Numbered from the stretch's first letter, positions 26,613-36,635 are shown. The stretch is 61,673 bases of DNA from Acidobacteriota bacterium (GCA_021803035.1 JAJZME010000053.1:1-61673), one strand, 5' to 3'. Numbers and translations are program-made. Notes: generated by a model not told the origin, from the sequence alone.

Positions 26613-28142
26613 TTATTTCGGCAATTGCGTCACGTCCCAGCCGCCGCCGAGGGCGCGCACCAGGCCCACGCTGGCGGCGAAGCGGCGAGTCTCGATGCTG
26701 ATGGCGGTGCTCTGGTTCTGGAGCAGCGCGGTTTCGGCCGTGAGCACTTCAAGATAGCTGGTCACGCCACCCTCGTAGCGCAGTTTGGAGATGTTGAAGG
26801 AGTTCTGTGCGGCGGCCACGGCCTGCCGCTCGACGCCCGCCTCCTGCTGCAGAATTTGCAGCGTGGATAGCTGGTTTTGCACATCATCGAAGGCCTGAAA
26901 AACGGTGTTGCGGTAGGCGGCCACCTGCGCCAGATAGGCGTGACGCGCCTCGCTGGTGAAGGCGTGGCGTTGCCCTGCGTCGAAGAGCAACTGCGTGGCC
27001 TGCGCGCCCAGGCTCCACAGCGAGCTGGGCCCTTGAATCCACGTGCCGGGATGGGCGCTTTCAAATCCGCCTGCGCCGCCCAGCGTGATGGTGGGGTAAA
27101 AGGCGCTGATGGCGATGCCGATCTGGGCGTTGGCGGCGTCGGTGAGGCGTTCGGCGGCGGCAATATCGGGGCGGCGCTCGAGCAGTTGCGATGGCACGCC
27201 CAGTGGAATCCTTGGCAGGGGCAAATTGAGCGGCGAAGGCGGAATGTGGAAAGTGGAAAGGTCGTAATTGCCCAGGGTGCCGATGGCGTTCTCGAACTGG
27301 GCGCGCGCCACGCCCACGTCGACCAACTGGGCACGAACGGTTTCAAGCTGGGTGCGGGCCAGGGCCACGTCCTCCTCGGTGGCCACGCCGCCTTGCAGGC
27401 GCCGCTCAGTGAGGTTGAGCAGGCCCCTCAGATCGGCGACGGTTCTGGTGAGCAACTGCTGTTGCGAGTCCAGGCCGCGCATTTGGAAGTAGTCCGCAGC
27501 CATCTCGGCGTGCAGGCTCAGATCGACGTTAGCCATTTCGGCGGCGGAGGCCTGTGCGCTGGCATGGGCCGCTTGAATGCTACGGCGAACCTGCCCCCAG
27601 AAATCCGGCTCCCAGCTTGCCTGGCCGTCCAGGACGAAGTCGTTGTAGTTGGTGGTACCGCCCGTCGAGGCGAGCGGACGATTGGCCGAAATGTGGTTGC
27701 GGCTGATCGACGGGCCGGCAAAGAGGATGGGATAAAGATTGGCGCGGACCGCCTTTACCTGGTCGCGCGCGGCCAGGTAGGTCTCGACCGCCTGGCGCAG
27801 TTGCACGTTTGTGGCGTCGATGCGGGCTTCCAGGCGGTCGAGTTGCGGATCGTTGTAGATCTTCCACCATTTGCCCTTCAACATGCCGTCGGATGGGTTG
27901 GCCTTGGTCCAGCCGCCGCCGACGGGATTGGGCGGAGGCACAATGACCGAGGACGCGCCGGTGTCCTTGTAAAGGGCCGGCGTTTGATAAGAGGGCCGGC
28001 TGTAGTTTGGGCCGACGGGTCTGCAGCCGGTGAGCAGGAAGAGCACGCCGAGCGCGGCCAGCCTGGGCACGGGGTTGTGCGCCGGCCCTCCGGGGGCTGT
28101 TTTTTGGGCCCCCCCGCGAAGGACCTGAAGCGAAGGCCGCAT
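26613..28142 (-). CDS. RND efflux outer-membrane factor (TolC/NodT-family lipoprotein)
   Basis: Predicted 509-residue outer-membrane channel component. The lipobox LLTGC is followed by RPVGPNYSRP, the typical mature N-terminus of NodT/OprM-type factors. Two repeated coiled-coil halves are visible (LDRLEARIDATNVQLRQAVE and AERLTDAANAQIGIAISAFY), as expected for the TolC trimer fold. The annotated start places about 25 residues before the hydrophobic segment; a later GTG (VPRLAALG) would give a standard signal peptide. It begins 2 bp after the adaptor gene stop and is the last gene of a three-gene operon, so it completes the tripartite pump. Confidence 0.9.
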   Translation of the reverse strand: MRPSLQVLRGGAQKTAPGGPAHNPVPRLAALGVLFLLTGCRPVGPNYSRPSYQTPALYKDTGASSVIVPPPNPVGGGWTKANPSDGMLKGKWWKIYNDPQLDRLEARIDATNVQLRQAVETYLAARDQVKAVRANLYPILFAGPSISRNHISANRPLASTGGTTNYNDFVLDGQASWEPDFWGQVRRSIQAAHASAQASAAEMANVDLSLHAEMAADYFQMRGLDSQQQLLTRTVADLRGLLNLTERRLQGGVATEEDVALARTQLETVRAQLVDVGVARAQFENAIGTLGNYDLSTFHIPPSPLNLPLPRIPLGVPSQLLERRPDIAAAERLTDAANAQIGIAISAFYPTITLGGAGGFESAHPGTWIQGPSSLWSLGAQATQLLFDAGQRHAFTSEARHAYLAQVAAYRNTVFQAFDDVQNQLSTLQILQQEAGVERQAVAAAQNSFNISKLRYEGGVTSYLEVLTAETALLQNQSTAISIETRRFAASVGLVRALGGGWDVTQLPK

Positions 28143-28144
28143 CG

Positions 28145-29365
28145 CTATCTGCCCCCCTGGCCGGAATCGCCGCCGGGATTGACCACCGTGACTCGCTCGC
28201 CGGTGATCAGCGCGTCGGGCGGAGCCTGGATGACACGGTCGCCGGCCTTCAAGCCGCTGACGATCTGCACAGTCACGCCGTCGTCTTCGCCGATGATGAC
28301 CGGCACAAGACGCGCGACCGTACCCTGTTTGGTGTTGACCACCAGGCCCAGCTTCACGTTCTTGCGGCGGAAGATCAGCGCGGCGCTGGGAACGATGAAC
28401 GTAGTGGCTATCGGCCTGGTTTTGAAGTGAACATCCGCCAGTGCGCCGGGCAGCAGCTTGCCGTCGCGATTGTTCACGTCGATTTCCACCAGCAACGTGC
28501 GGCTCACCGGGTCAATGGCGTCGGCGGTGCGCACCAGCGTGCCTTCAAAGGTTTCTCCCGGGAATTCGGGAAAGGTGAGCGCGATCTTCATGCCGCGCTT
28601 GATCGCATTGGAATAAAGCTGCGGCACGTCGGTGTAAACGCGCAGGGTTTGAATGGCCTGCATGTGGAACAGCTCGGTGCTTGAGTCTGCTGTGACCAAC
28701 TGTCCCGTATCGACGTTGCGAGCGGTGATCACGCCGGTGAAGGGCGCATAGATCTTCTCGAAGTTTTGCAGCGCCTGCAGGCGCCGCACGTTGGCTTGAG
28801 CGGAGCGGACGGCGGCGGCGGTGGCCGCGGCCTGGCTGACCAGGGTGTCGGTGTCGAGCTGCGAAACGGCTTTTGATTTTACCAACTGGGTATATCTCTG
28901 GGCCTGGATGCGGGCGTTGCTGGCGTTGGCTTCGGCGGTGACCAGGTCAGCTTTGGCCTGGGCCAGCTCCTGGTCGACTTCGGGCGCGGAGATGGTCGCC
29001 AGCAGCGCGCCTTTCTTTACATGCGCGCCGATGTCGTAATACCAGTGCGTCAGGTAGCCGCTGACCTGCGCGTAGATGGGCGAGTCCGTGTAGGCGGTCA
29101 CGTTGCCGGGCAGAGCAATAGAGTCAACCGGCGCTCCTCTTTCAGGCGGCGCAACGGTGACCGTCGGCGGCGCCAATGCCCACGTTTGCTGCGCCAGAAC
29201 CGTCCGGGCGTGGAGGCGGGCGAGGATGCCCACGCCGGCCAGCACACACGCCACGAAGAGCGCGATGGCCACGCCGATCAGCGCCGCGCGCGGCGAGATG
29301 GGCTTTTCCTCCGGCGCCTGCCCCTCGAGTCCCGGCTGCGGGTTCGGTTTGGATTCATCGCTCAT
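28145..29365 (-). CDS. RND efflux periplasmic adaptor (membrane fusion protein)
   Basis: Predicted 406-residue adaptor. The start MSDESKPNPQ at 29365 is chosen because it lies 7 bp after the transporter stop; a longer frame would run into that gene. One membrane anchor is at about residues 27-47 (LIGVAIALFVACVLAGVGIL). It is followed by the lipoyl half-motif VSGYLTHWYYDIGAHVKKGA, a coiled-coil hairpin rich in Ala (ELAQAKADLVTAEANASNAR) and the second lipoyl half with beta-barrel (FEKIYAPFTGVITARNVDTG). It joins the inner-membrane RND pump to the outer-membrane factor encoded 2 bp downstream. Confidence 0.92.
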   Translation of the reverse strand: MSDESKPNPQPGLEGQAPEEKPISPRAALIGVAIALFVACVLAGVGILARLHARTVLAQQTWALAPPTVTVAPPERGAPVDSIALPGNVTAYTDSPIYAQVSGYLTHWYYDIGAHVKKGALLATISAPEVDQELAQAKADLVTAEANASNARIQAQRYTQLVKSKAVSQLDTDTLVSQAAATAAAVRSAQANVRRLQALQNFEKIYAPFTGVITARNVDTGQLVTADSSTELFHMQAIQTLRVYTDVPQLYSNAIKRGMKIALTFPEFPGETFEGTLVRTADAIDPVSRTLLVEIDVNNRDGKLLPGALADVHFKTRPIATTFIVPSAALIFRRKNVKLGLVVNTKQGTVARLVPVIIGEDDGVTVQIVSGLKAGDRVIQAPPDALITGERVTVVNPGGDSGQGGR

Positions 29366-29372
29366 AAAAGCG

Positions 29373-32300
29373 CTACTCCGATCGTTTGTCGAATTCGTCT
29401 GCGGCAGCGGCCCGCGCTGCGTCGCGAGCCACATTGCGCCGCCGTTCAAGCCGGCCATGCACCACGGCAAAGAAAACGGGTACAAAGAAGAGTGTGGCCA
29501 CCGTGGCCAGCATCAGGCCACCGATGACGGCGCGGCCCAGGGGTGCGTTTTCTTCGCCGCCCGAGCCCATGCCCAGCGCCATGGGGACCATGCCGATGAT
29601 CATGGCCAGCGCGGTCATGAGCACAGGGCGCAGGCGCACGAAGCCCGCATTCAGCGCGGCGCGGCGCGCATCGCCCACCAGGACATCCAACTGCTCGCGG
29701 GCAAAGCTCACCACCAGGATGGAGTTGGCCGTGGCCACGCCCATGCACATGATGGCACCGGTCAGCGCCGGCACGCTCAGCCGCGTCCCGGTGAGGAACA
29801 GAAACCAGACGATGCCCGCCAGCGCCGCCGGCAGCGCGGAGATGATCAGGAAGGGATCGACCCAGGACTGGAAGTTGACGACGATGAGCAGGTAGACAAG
29901 CAGAATGGAAAACGCCAGCCCGCTCAACAGCCCGATGTAGGACTTTTCCATGGTCTCGCTTTGCCCGCGGAGGACGATGTGAGAGCCGCGGGGCAGGTGG
30001 CTTTTGTTGCGGGCCACGATCTTCTCCATGGCGCGGGTGACCGACCCCAGATCGGTGCCCGTCACATTGGCGTAGATATCGATGACCGGCATGATGTCGT
30101 AGTGGCTCACCTCGGCCTGCTCGGCTCCCGGCACGACGGTGGACAGGTTGCTGAGCACTTGCTGCGGAACGGGCGCGCCGGGCGCGGTCGTGGCGGCGTC
30201 TCCGGCGTTGGCGTTAGACGGAATGGCGCCGGGTGCGGTGGTGGGAGCGGCATTGTCCGGAGAGGAAGGCTGAGCTGCGGTTGCCGTGCCGCCTGAGCGC
30301 GAGGTGGCGATGGGCGCGGTGATGGGAAGGTCGTTGAGCTCGGCCAGCGTATCGAGCTTATACTGCGGCGACTGTACGGCAATATTGTAGGAGACGCCGT
30401 TGCGGGGATCGAGGTAGAAGTTGGGGCTGGTCTGGAAGCTGCCGCTCAGGGCCACCAGCAGGCTCTGCGCCACGTTCTGCTGCGTCAGGCCGACTTCCTC
30501 GGCGCGGGTGCGGTCCACGTTCACAGTCCAGTTGGGATAGTTGAAGGGCTGCTGGATGCGCGCGCCGGCCACGCCTGGCACATAGCGGATCTGGTTCAGG
30601 ATGCGCTCGGCCAGGTCGCGATTGCGGTAGACGTCCGGGCCCACAATCTGAATGTCGATGGGCGCCGCGACTCCGAAGTCGAGAATCTGGGTGATGATGT
30701 TGACCGGCACCCGGTAAAACTCCACGCCGGGGTAGTCGCGCTTCAGCACCCTGCGCAGCTCCGCCACGTATTCGTTGGTTGGGCGATGATTGGCCGCCAG
30801 TTGTACCTGGATGTTGGCATCCGAGGGCCCGACGGGGGCGGAAGTCGAATAGGAAAGGTTCAGCGGCGAGTTGGGCAGGCCGATATTGTCGAGGATTGTA
30901 TCCAGTTGGTCAGGAGGAATCACGCGCCGGATGGTGGCGTCGATGTGGCTGCAAAGCTTGGCCGTCTGTTCGATGCGCGTGCCGGTTTCCGCCCGGACGT
31001 GAATCTTGAACTGGCCGGAGTCGACCGAGGGAAAGAAATCCTCGCCGAGCCAAGGCGTCAAAAGGCCGACGGAAGCCACGGTAAAGCCCAGAAAGAGGAT
31101 CAGAAACACGGCCGCGTGGTCCAGACAGAGGGTCAGCAGACGCACATAGAAGCTGCGGGCGCGCTCGAACCCGGCCTCGAAGGCTACTTGCAACCGGACC
31201 AGTGGATTGCGGCTGGAGTGCCTGCGCGCGGCCTCTGCATCGTCGTGCTCCCGCAGCAGGTAGCGTGCCAGGGTGGGGACGACACTGCGCGAGAGCAGAT
31301 AGCTGGCCAGCATGGCGAAGACGACGGCTTCCGCCAGAGGCACAAACAGATAGCGCGCCACCCCGCTCAGCATGAACATGGGGACGAAAACGATGCAAAT
31401 GGCGAGCGTGGAAACCAGCGCCGGGGTGGCGATCTCGGCCGAGCCGTCGAGGATCGACTGCTCCAGTTCCTTGCCGGCTTCGAGCTTGCGGTTGATGTTC
31501 TCAATGGCCACGGTGGCGTCGTCGACAAGTATGCCCACCGCCAGCGCCAGCCCGCCCAGAGTCATGATGTTGATGGTCTGGTGTATCGCGTGGAGGATTG
31601 CCAGCGAGCTGAGGATCGACAGGGGAATCGAGACTGCGATGATGAGCGTGGAGCGCCAACTGCCCAGGAAGATCAAGATCATCAGGGCGGTGAGGCAAGC
31701 CGCGATGATGGTCTCATGCACCACGCCGTCCACGGCGGCGCGAACGAAGATTGACTGGTCCGAGACGGCTTTGATCTTGAGCGTAGGCGGCAGCATGCCC
31801 TTGATGTAGGCCAGTTTCTGCCGCACGCCCTTGATGATATTGAGCGTTGAGGCCGAGCCGGTCTTCAGGATGCTCATGAGGACGGCGCGATTGCCGTCCA
31901 CCCGCACGATGTTGGTCTGCGGCGGGTAGCCGTCCCGCACGTGCGCCACATCGTGGATGTACACGACCGTGCCGTCCGCCGTCTTGATGGGGAGGTTGTT
32001 CAGGCCGGCGATGGTGAGGGGCGCGGAGTTGGTTTCGACCTCGTCCTCGAAGCGGTTGATCTTGATCGTGCCTGAGGGCGCGATCACGTTCTGATTGGTG
32101 ATCGCGTTGGCCACGTCGGCCGGGGAAAGGCCTCTGGCCTGCAGCGCAGGCAGATTCAGGTCCACCATAATCTCGCGCTGTTTGCCACCGTAAGGGAAGG
32201 GCGTCTGCGCACCCTCGATCGAGGCGAGTTGCACCCGAATGGTGTTCGTGGCCAGGTCGTACAACTGCTGCCCGTTCAATCCCTGCCCGGAGAGCCCCAG

Positions 32301-32726
32301 TTGCAGAATGGGCACGCTGGAAGCGTTGTATTGAATGATGAAAGGCGGCTCCGAACCGGGAGGCAGGAGGCGTAATTCCAACTGGCTCGCAGCGCTTATC
32401 TGGGCCATGGCTTCGCCGATATTGACGCCCGGATGAAAGTAGACCTTGATAATGCCGATGCCTACCAGCGACTGCGACTCGATGCGGTCGATGTCGTTCA
32501 CGGCGACGGTCATTACCCGCTCGGAGTTGCTCACGATGCGGTCGGCCATTTGCGGCGGGGAAAGGCCGGCGAAGTTCCAGATCACCGTGATGACGGGAAT
32601 GTTGATGTTGGGGAAAATGTCCACCGGCATCGATTCAATGCTGAAGATGCCCAGGATCAGAATCAGGAGCGCGAAGACGATGAAGGTATAAGGCCGCCGC
32701 AGCGCGAGCCGGACAATCCACATCAT
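29373..32726 (-). CDS. RND multidrug-type efflux permease (AcrB/MdtC-like)
   Basis: Predicted 1117-residue inner-membrane transporter. The start MMWIVRLALRRPYTF fits the family; the upstream extension in the same frame lacks similarity. Twelve transmembrane segments in the usual 1+5 plus 1+5 plan are recognisable. The proton-relay Asp pair is in LAVGILVDDATVAIENINR (TM4). The second periplasmic half contains an unusual low-complexity insert rich in Ala, Pro and Thr (about 30180-30300; AAPTTAPGAIPSNANAGD), not present in typical AcrB. It is the first gene of a three-gene efflux operon. Substrate unknown; no local regulator gene is next to it. Confidence 0.93.
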   Translation of the reverse strand: MMWIVRLALRRPYTFIVFALLILILGIFSIESMPVDIFPNINIPVITVIWNFAGLSPPQMADRIVSNSERVMTVAVNDIDRIESQSLVGIGIIKVYFHPGVNIGEAMAQISAASQLELRLLPPGSEPPFIIQYNASSVPILQLGLSGQGLNGQQLYDLATNTIRVQLASIEGAQTPFPYGGKQREIMVDLNLPALQARGLSPADVANAITNQNVIAPSGTIKINRFEDEVETNSAPLTIAGLNNLPIKTADGTVVYIHDVAHVRDGYPPQTNIVRVDGNRAVLMSILKTGSASTLNIIKGVRQKLAYIKGMLPPTLKIKAVSDQSIFVRAAVDGVVHETIIAACLTALMILIFLGSWRSTLIIAVSIPLSILSSLAILHAIHQTINIMTLGGLALAVGILVDDATVAIENINRKLEAGKELEQSILDGSAEIATPALVSTLAICIVFVPMFMLSGVARYLFVPLAEAVVFAMLASYLLSRSVVPTLARYLLREHDDAEAARRHSSRNPLVRLQVAFEAGFERARSFYVRLLTLCLDHAAVFLILFLGFTVASVGLLTPWLGEDFFPSVDSGQFKIHVRAETGTRIEQTAKLCSHIDATIRRVIPPDQLDTILDNIGLPNSPLNLSYSTSAPVGPSDANIQVQLAANHRPTNEYVAELRRVLKRDYPGVEFYRVPVNIITQILDFGVAAPIDIQIVGPDVYRNRDLAERILNQIRYVPGVAGARIQQPFNYPNWTVNVDRTRAEEVGLTQQNVAQSLLVALSGSFQTSPNFYLDPRNGVSYNIAVQSPQYKLDTLAELNDLPITAPIATSRSGGTATAAQPSSPDNAAPTTAPGAIPSNANAGDAATTAPGAPVPQQVLSNLSTVVPGAEQAEVSHYDIMPVIDIYANVTGTDLGSVTRAMEKIVARNKSHLPRGSHIVLRGQSETMEKSYIGLLSGLAFSILLVYLLIVVNFQSWVDPFLIISALPAALAGIVWFLFLTGTRLSVPALTGAIMCMGVATANSILVVSFAREQLDVLVGDARRAALNAGFVRLRPVLMTALAMIIGMVPMALGMGSGGEENAPLGRAVIGGLMLATVATLFFVPVFFAVVHGRLERRRNVARDAARAAAADEFDKRSE

Positions 32727-33233
32727 AGGATCGCTAAACGCTCCTGAGCCGGGCTTCTGGAGGTGCTGTGCGTGTCCCCAGCACACGCACGCCTCCGTCG
32801 TTCCAGAGGTTGTCAACAACGCCGCAGATCCGGTTCAAACCGGCGCATCGGCATTCAGGATGGAACGGTGGCCCAACCAGAAGCCAATCCGGCGTACGTT
32901 GAGATTGATTTAATTTTATATCGGCGGGGCGATGGAATGATCGCGCGCTGCGGCAATTCGCCAATCTGGCTTCAACGCGGCCGCCCGGGCAGGACCGACA
33001 CCCATTCCACGGCGGAAATCCCACGATGTGGTCCTGCTTGCGGCCTTACGATCCGGTCTTGCAGTGCCCATGGCGCACGCGGCCGGTGCCGAGGTCGCCG
33101 GCGTGGCGCAGGATGTAAAAGCTGGCTTCCAGACTCCGATGCCCTTCAAGACCCGCTTGGTGTAAACGCCAAGACAAGCAGGATCCGCTCCGGCAAAGAC
33201 CGGATCTGCACCTGTCATTCTTGCCGCCTGCTT
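32727..33233. other. Intergenic region with a strong hairpin in the RND leader
   Basis: No gene is supported. A stable stem-loop lies at 32759-32796: GTGCGTGT (32768-32775) pairs with ACACGCAC (32783-32790), and outer GGAGG pairs with CCTCC. It is 33 bp upstream of the RND start, so in the minus-strand transcript it would be in the 5' leader. It could also serve as a terminator for cysH, but there is no U-tract. The rest (32800-33230) shows nothing I can name. Confidence 0.45.
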
Positions 33234-33932
33234 TCAGCTTGCTGGAGCAGCTTCGATGTGAATGCCGCATTCCACCTTGCGGCCTCCCCAGCGGCCTGAG
33301 CGCGGATCATGGGGATCGGTCGGCAGCGTGGTGCAAGGCTCGCAGCCAATCGACGTGTAGCCCTTTTCGTAGAGCGGCAGCAAGGGAATGGCAAGCTGTT
33401 CGCAGGCATACCACACGTCGCGCGTAGTCCAGGCGGCCAACGGCGCTAGCTTGAGCACCTGTGTGCCGCCGGGCAGCGCAAACAGCGACGACTCTTCAAG
33501 CTCCGTGCGGCTCTTTGCCTGCTCCCGCCGCAAACCGGTGACCCACACCCGATACTGCGCCACGGCTTTGAAAAGCGGCTCGACCTTGCGCAGCTTGCAG
33601 CACTGATCGGGCGTGGAACGATAGAGCAATCCGTGCTCGACTTCCTGCTCGGCCACGGTCTTTTCCGGCAGCAGATTGATCAGATTCAAGCCCCACTCGC
33701 GCGCGATGCGGTCGCGGTAGGCGTAAGTCTCTGCAAAGTGATAGCCGGTGTCAAGAAACAGAACCGGAATCCGGGCATCAAATGCAAGCGCGAGCTTTGT
33801 CAGCAATACGTCTTCCGCCTGGAAGCTGCAGGTCAGGCATACATCGCCCTTACCGCTGATTTCGCGCGCAAGCGCTTCGCGTACCTGGTTGAGCTTTGCA
33901 CTTACCTGCGCCGCAATTTCCGCTGTACTCAT
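33234..33932 (-). CDS. cysH: Adenylyl-sulfate (APS) reductase of the CysH family
   Basis: Predicted 232-residue reductase converting adenylyl sulfate to sulfite and AMP with thioredoxin. The PP-loop-like opening SFQAEDVLLTKLAL, the LFLDTGYHFAETY core and the C-terminal ECGIH catalytic Cys are present. Two Cys pairs, CC in DQCCKLRKVEPL and CxxC in GCEPCTTLP, are the ligands of the [4Fe-4S] cluster. That marks it as an APS-type and not a PAPS-type enzyme. This agrees with the absence of a functional APS kinase in the operon. Its ATG overlaps the CysN stop by one base (TAATG), so translation is coupled. Confidence 0.93.
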   Translation of the reverse strand: MSTAEIAAQVSAKLNQVREALAREISGKGDVCLTCSFQAEDVLLTKLALAFDARIPVLFLDTGYHFAETYAYRDRIAREWGLNLINLLPEKTVAEQEVEHGLLYRSTPDQCCKLRKVEPLFKAVAQYRVWVTGLRREQAKSRTELEESSLFALPGGTQVLKLAPLAAWTTRDVWYACEQLAIPLLPLYEKGYTSIGCEPCTTLPTDPHDPRSGRWGGRKVECGIHIEAAPAS

Positions 33933-35656
33933 TACAAACCTGCCTTTTCCGGTGGGATGAAAATGCCTTTGCTGTGCAAAAACTGATGAACGGCCGTGAC
34001 GGCGTGGGTGGGCTCACTGGCCGCAAGTCTGAGTTCTTCGCCCTCCGCGCGCGCGATCAGAGTGTTGCCGTCGGTGGCGCGAGCGACGAGGGAAAGCAAG
34101 CCCGACTGGCTCTCGATGCCGGTGACGACCTCAAGCAAACGGGGGTGAAGCAGAAAGGCATCGTCGTCGGCATCGATGCGAGTTAGGACAATACCCACCG
34201 AGAAGAGCGACCGTTCGACGGCGTCGATCAGCTCTGGCGGACCTGTCAACTCCAGAACGCCGCCGCGATGCCCCCAGCGCGCCTGCCTTTCGCCGGCAGT
34301 GACCGCCCCCCAGGCTTCGGCGCTGTTGTGGGCGCCCTTTGCCGCATGGCCCGATGCGTCTGTGACCATGCCCGCGGCAACGGTGGCGTTGCTTTCCGGA
34401 TCGATGAGGATAAATGATCCGCAGGCGCGATTTTCGCCGTAAAGATCATGCGCGATGGGCCGAAGCAGGTCAATCGAGACAGCGCCGATGTCGTTCATAT
34501 GCAGCGTGGACGCGGGCTGATGCGCCAGAGTGGCCAGGTCGGTGCGATGCCCGATAGCGGTGACAAACGCGGGGACAGTCTGGCTGGTGTGCTTGAGCAG
34601 ATAACGGCGATGTGCTTCGAGGGGACGCTGATCCATCCAGACCATCGAGGCTTTCAGGCGCCGCGCGACCGTGGCCGGCACATCCGCCGCGACAATCAGA
34701 TCGCCGCGGCTGATGTCGAGCTCGCGATCGAGCACCAGCGTAACGGAAAGCGGCGCCGCCGCCTCTTCAAGATCGCCGTCCCAGGTAACCACGCGCGCCA
34801 CCTTGGCGCCGCGGCCCGAGGGCAGCACTGTAATGGTGTCGCCAACGCGAATCGTACCCGAAGCGATTTGGCCGGAAAAACCGCGAAAGGTGTGGTCGGG
34901 CCGGAGAACGCGCTGCACGGGAAAACGAAATGCCGCGGCGCTCGCGTCGCGGGCCGAAGGCAGCGATTCCAGCAGCGCAAGCAGCGATGGTCCCTCGTAC
35001 CATGGCATCGCCTCGGAGCGGTGAACCACGTTGTCGCCGGCCAGTGCGCTGACCGGAACGAAGATGGCCTCAACGGGATTGCCGGTGTCAGCGGCGATCT
35101 GTTGGAGAACCGATCTGAATTCACCTTCAATCGCGCGAAATGCCTGCTCGTCGTAGCCGATCAGATCCATCTTGTTGACGGCGACAAGCACGTGACGAAC
35201 ACGCAGGAGCGAGGCGATATACGCATGCCGGCGCGACTGGATCAACACTCCCTTGCTGGCATCGATCAGCACCACGGCGGCGTCGGCCGTCGAAGCGCCG
35301 GTGGCCATGTTGCGCGTGTACTGCTCGTGTCCCGGCGTGTCGGCAATGATGAACTTGCGCCGCGCCGTGGAGAAATAGCGGTAGGCGACGTCGATGGTGA
35401 TGCCCTGCTCGCGCTCGGCGCGCAGCCCGTCGGTGAGCAAGGCAAAGTCGATCTGTCCCGGCGCGGTTGTGCCCTTGCCTTCAATGGAACGCACCTGGTC
35501 TTCGTAGACCGATTGCGTGTCGTAGAGCAGGCGGCCGATCAGTGTGGACTTGCCGTCGTCCACGCTGCCTGCCGTGGAAAAGCGCAGCAGATCCTTCTCG
35601 CGTTCCTGCGCCAGAAATTCGTCGATGGAAAATGCAGAGGCCGAAATCGCGGGCAT
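33932..35656 (-). CDS. cysN: Sulfate adenylyltransferase subunit 1 (CysN GTPase) with decayed APS-kinase tail
   Basis: Predicted 574-residue protein. Residues 1 to about 450 are an EF-Tu-like GTPase, with G1 motif GSVDDGKST, DTPGHEQY (G3) and NKMD (G4). It drives ATP sulfurylase catalysis by the CysD partner. Residues about 460-574 start RWGHRGGVLELTGPPELIDA, matching the beginning of the APS-kinase domain of CysNC fusions. However, the P-loop (normally TGLSGSGKST) is missing, and only the flanking LTG and AVERSLFSVGI parts remain recognisable. The tail is thus probably structural. The gene starts 2 bp after cysD and overlaps cysH by 1 bp. Confidence 0.93.
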   Translation of the reverse strand: MPAISASAFSIDEFLAQEREKDLLRFSTAGSVDDGKSTLIGRLLYDTQSVYEDQVRSIEGKGTTAPGQIDFALLTDGLRAEREQGITIDVAYRYFSTARRKFIIADTPGHEQYTRNMATGASTADAAVVLIDASKGVLIQSRRHAYIASLLRVRHVLVAVNKMDLIGYDEQAFRAIEGEFRSVLQQIAADTGNPVEAIFVPVSALAGDNVVHRSEAMPWYEGPSLLALLESLPSARDASAAAFRFPVQRVLRPDHTFRGFSGQIASGTIRVGDTITVLPSGRGAKVARVVTWDGDLEEAAAPLSVTLVLDRELDISRGDLIVAADVPATVARRLKASMVWMDQRPLEAHRRYLLKHTSQTVPAFVTAIGHRTDLATLAHQPASTLHMNDIGAVSIDLLRPIAHDLYGENRACGSFILIDPESNATVAAGMVTDASGHAAKGAHNSAEAWGAVTAGERQARWGHRGGVLELTGPPELIDAVERSLFSVGIVLTRIDADDDAFLLHPRLLEVVTGIESQSGLLSLVARATDGNTLIARAEGEELRLAASEPTHAVTAVHQFLHSKGIFIPPEKAGL

Positions 35657-35658
35657 AG

Positions 35659-36615
35659 TCAGAAGTAGCCCTCCCGCTTCTTGATCTCCATCGAGCCTTC
35701 CTGGTCGTGATCGATGGCGCGGTTTGCGCGCTCAGAAGAACGGAAGGAAATCAGCTCCGCAATGATGGCTGGAATCGTGTCCGCATCGGAGCGGATGGCG
35801 CCGGTGCAAGGACTGCAGCCGAGCGAGCGCAAGCGGCACTTGACCATTTGCGGCTGCTCGCCGGGCCGCGCCATGAATGCCTGTTCGATGGGCAGCAAAG
35901 TATCGCCGCGCACATACATGGGGCGCTCTTTGGCGAAGTAGAGATCGACAACCGGAATTTTTTCCTCGTGGATGTACTGCCACACGTCCATCTCGGTCCA
36001 GTTCGACAGCGGAAAGACACGAATGCTTTCGCCGGGATGAATGCGCGCGTTGTACAGGTTCCATAACTCCGGCCGCTGATTCTTGGGATCCCATTGGCCG
36101 GCGTGATCGCGGAAGGAGTAGATGCGCTCCTTGGCGCGCGATTTCTCCTCGTCGCGCCGCGCACCGCCAAAGGCCGCGTCGAAGTTGTAATGGCGCAGGG
36201 CATCGAGCAGCGCCTGCGTCTTCAGCAGACCGCAGCAGCGCTTGGTGTCGAGCACGATAGGGTTGGTGCCCGCGGCGATGGCCGGCTCATTGCGCCACAC
36301 CAGCAGCTCCGCGCCCACATGGCGCGCTATCGCGTCACGGAAGATGAGCATCTCCTTGAATTTGAATCCCGTGTCGATGTGCAGCAGAGGAAACGGAATG
36401 GGCGCGGGGTAAAACGCCTTTTGCGCCAGGCGCAGCATCACTGACGAATCCTTGCCGATGGAGTAAAGCATGACCGGCCGCTCGAACTCCGAGGCGACCT
36501 CACGCAAAATGTGGATGCTTTCAGCTTCGAGCTGACGCAGATGGCTCAGGCGGCGCGGCGTATGCGGGGTGGCGCGCGGCACTTGCGTGCTTCTTTCGGT
36601 TTCAACGACCGGCAT
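35659..36615 (-). CDS. cysD: Sulfate adenylyltransferase subunit 2 (CysD)
   Basis: Predicted 318-residue ATP-pyrophosphatase-type subunit that makes adenylyl sulfate from ATP and sulfate. The PP-loop [10 protein letters not shown] lies near residue 54-63. It is followed by [42 protein letters not shown] and the C-terminal [15 protein letters not shown], all characteristic of CysD. The ATG at 36615 has AGG six bases upstream. An in-frame ATG at 36627 lacks a ribosome-binding site. It is the first gene of cysD-cysN-cysH. No sulfate transporter or cysC gene is in the window. Confidence 0.95.
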   Translation of the reverse strand: MPVVETERSTQVPRATPHTPRRLSHLRQLEAESIHILREVASEFERPVMLYSIGKDSSVMLRLAQKAFYPAPIPFPLLHIDTGFKFKEMLIFRDAIARHVGAELLVWRNEPAIAAGTNPIVLDTKRCCGLLKTQALLDALRHYNFDAAFGGARRDEEKSRAKERIYSFRDHAGQWDPKNQRPELWNLYNARIHPGESIRVFPLSNWTEMDVWQYIHEEKIPVVDLYFAKERPMYVRGDTLLPIEQAFMARPGEQPQMVKCRLRSLGCSPCTGAIRSDADTIPAIIAELISFRSSERANRAIDHDQEGSMEIKKREGYF

Positions 36616-36635
36616 GGCAGACCTCATGGTTGAAC

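Noticed and set aside
26877..28430. 517-codon plus-strand frame opposite the outer-membrane factor
   Set aside because: Gly-rich antisense frame crossing two real genes of an operon; no start signal.
34448..35668. 406-codon plus-strand frame opposite cysN
   Set aside because: Antisense to a strongly conserved GTPase gene; no motifs.
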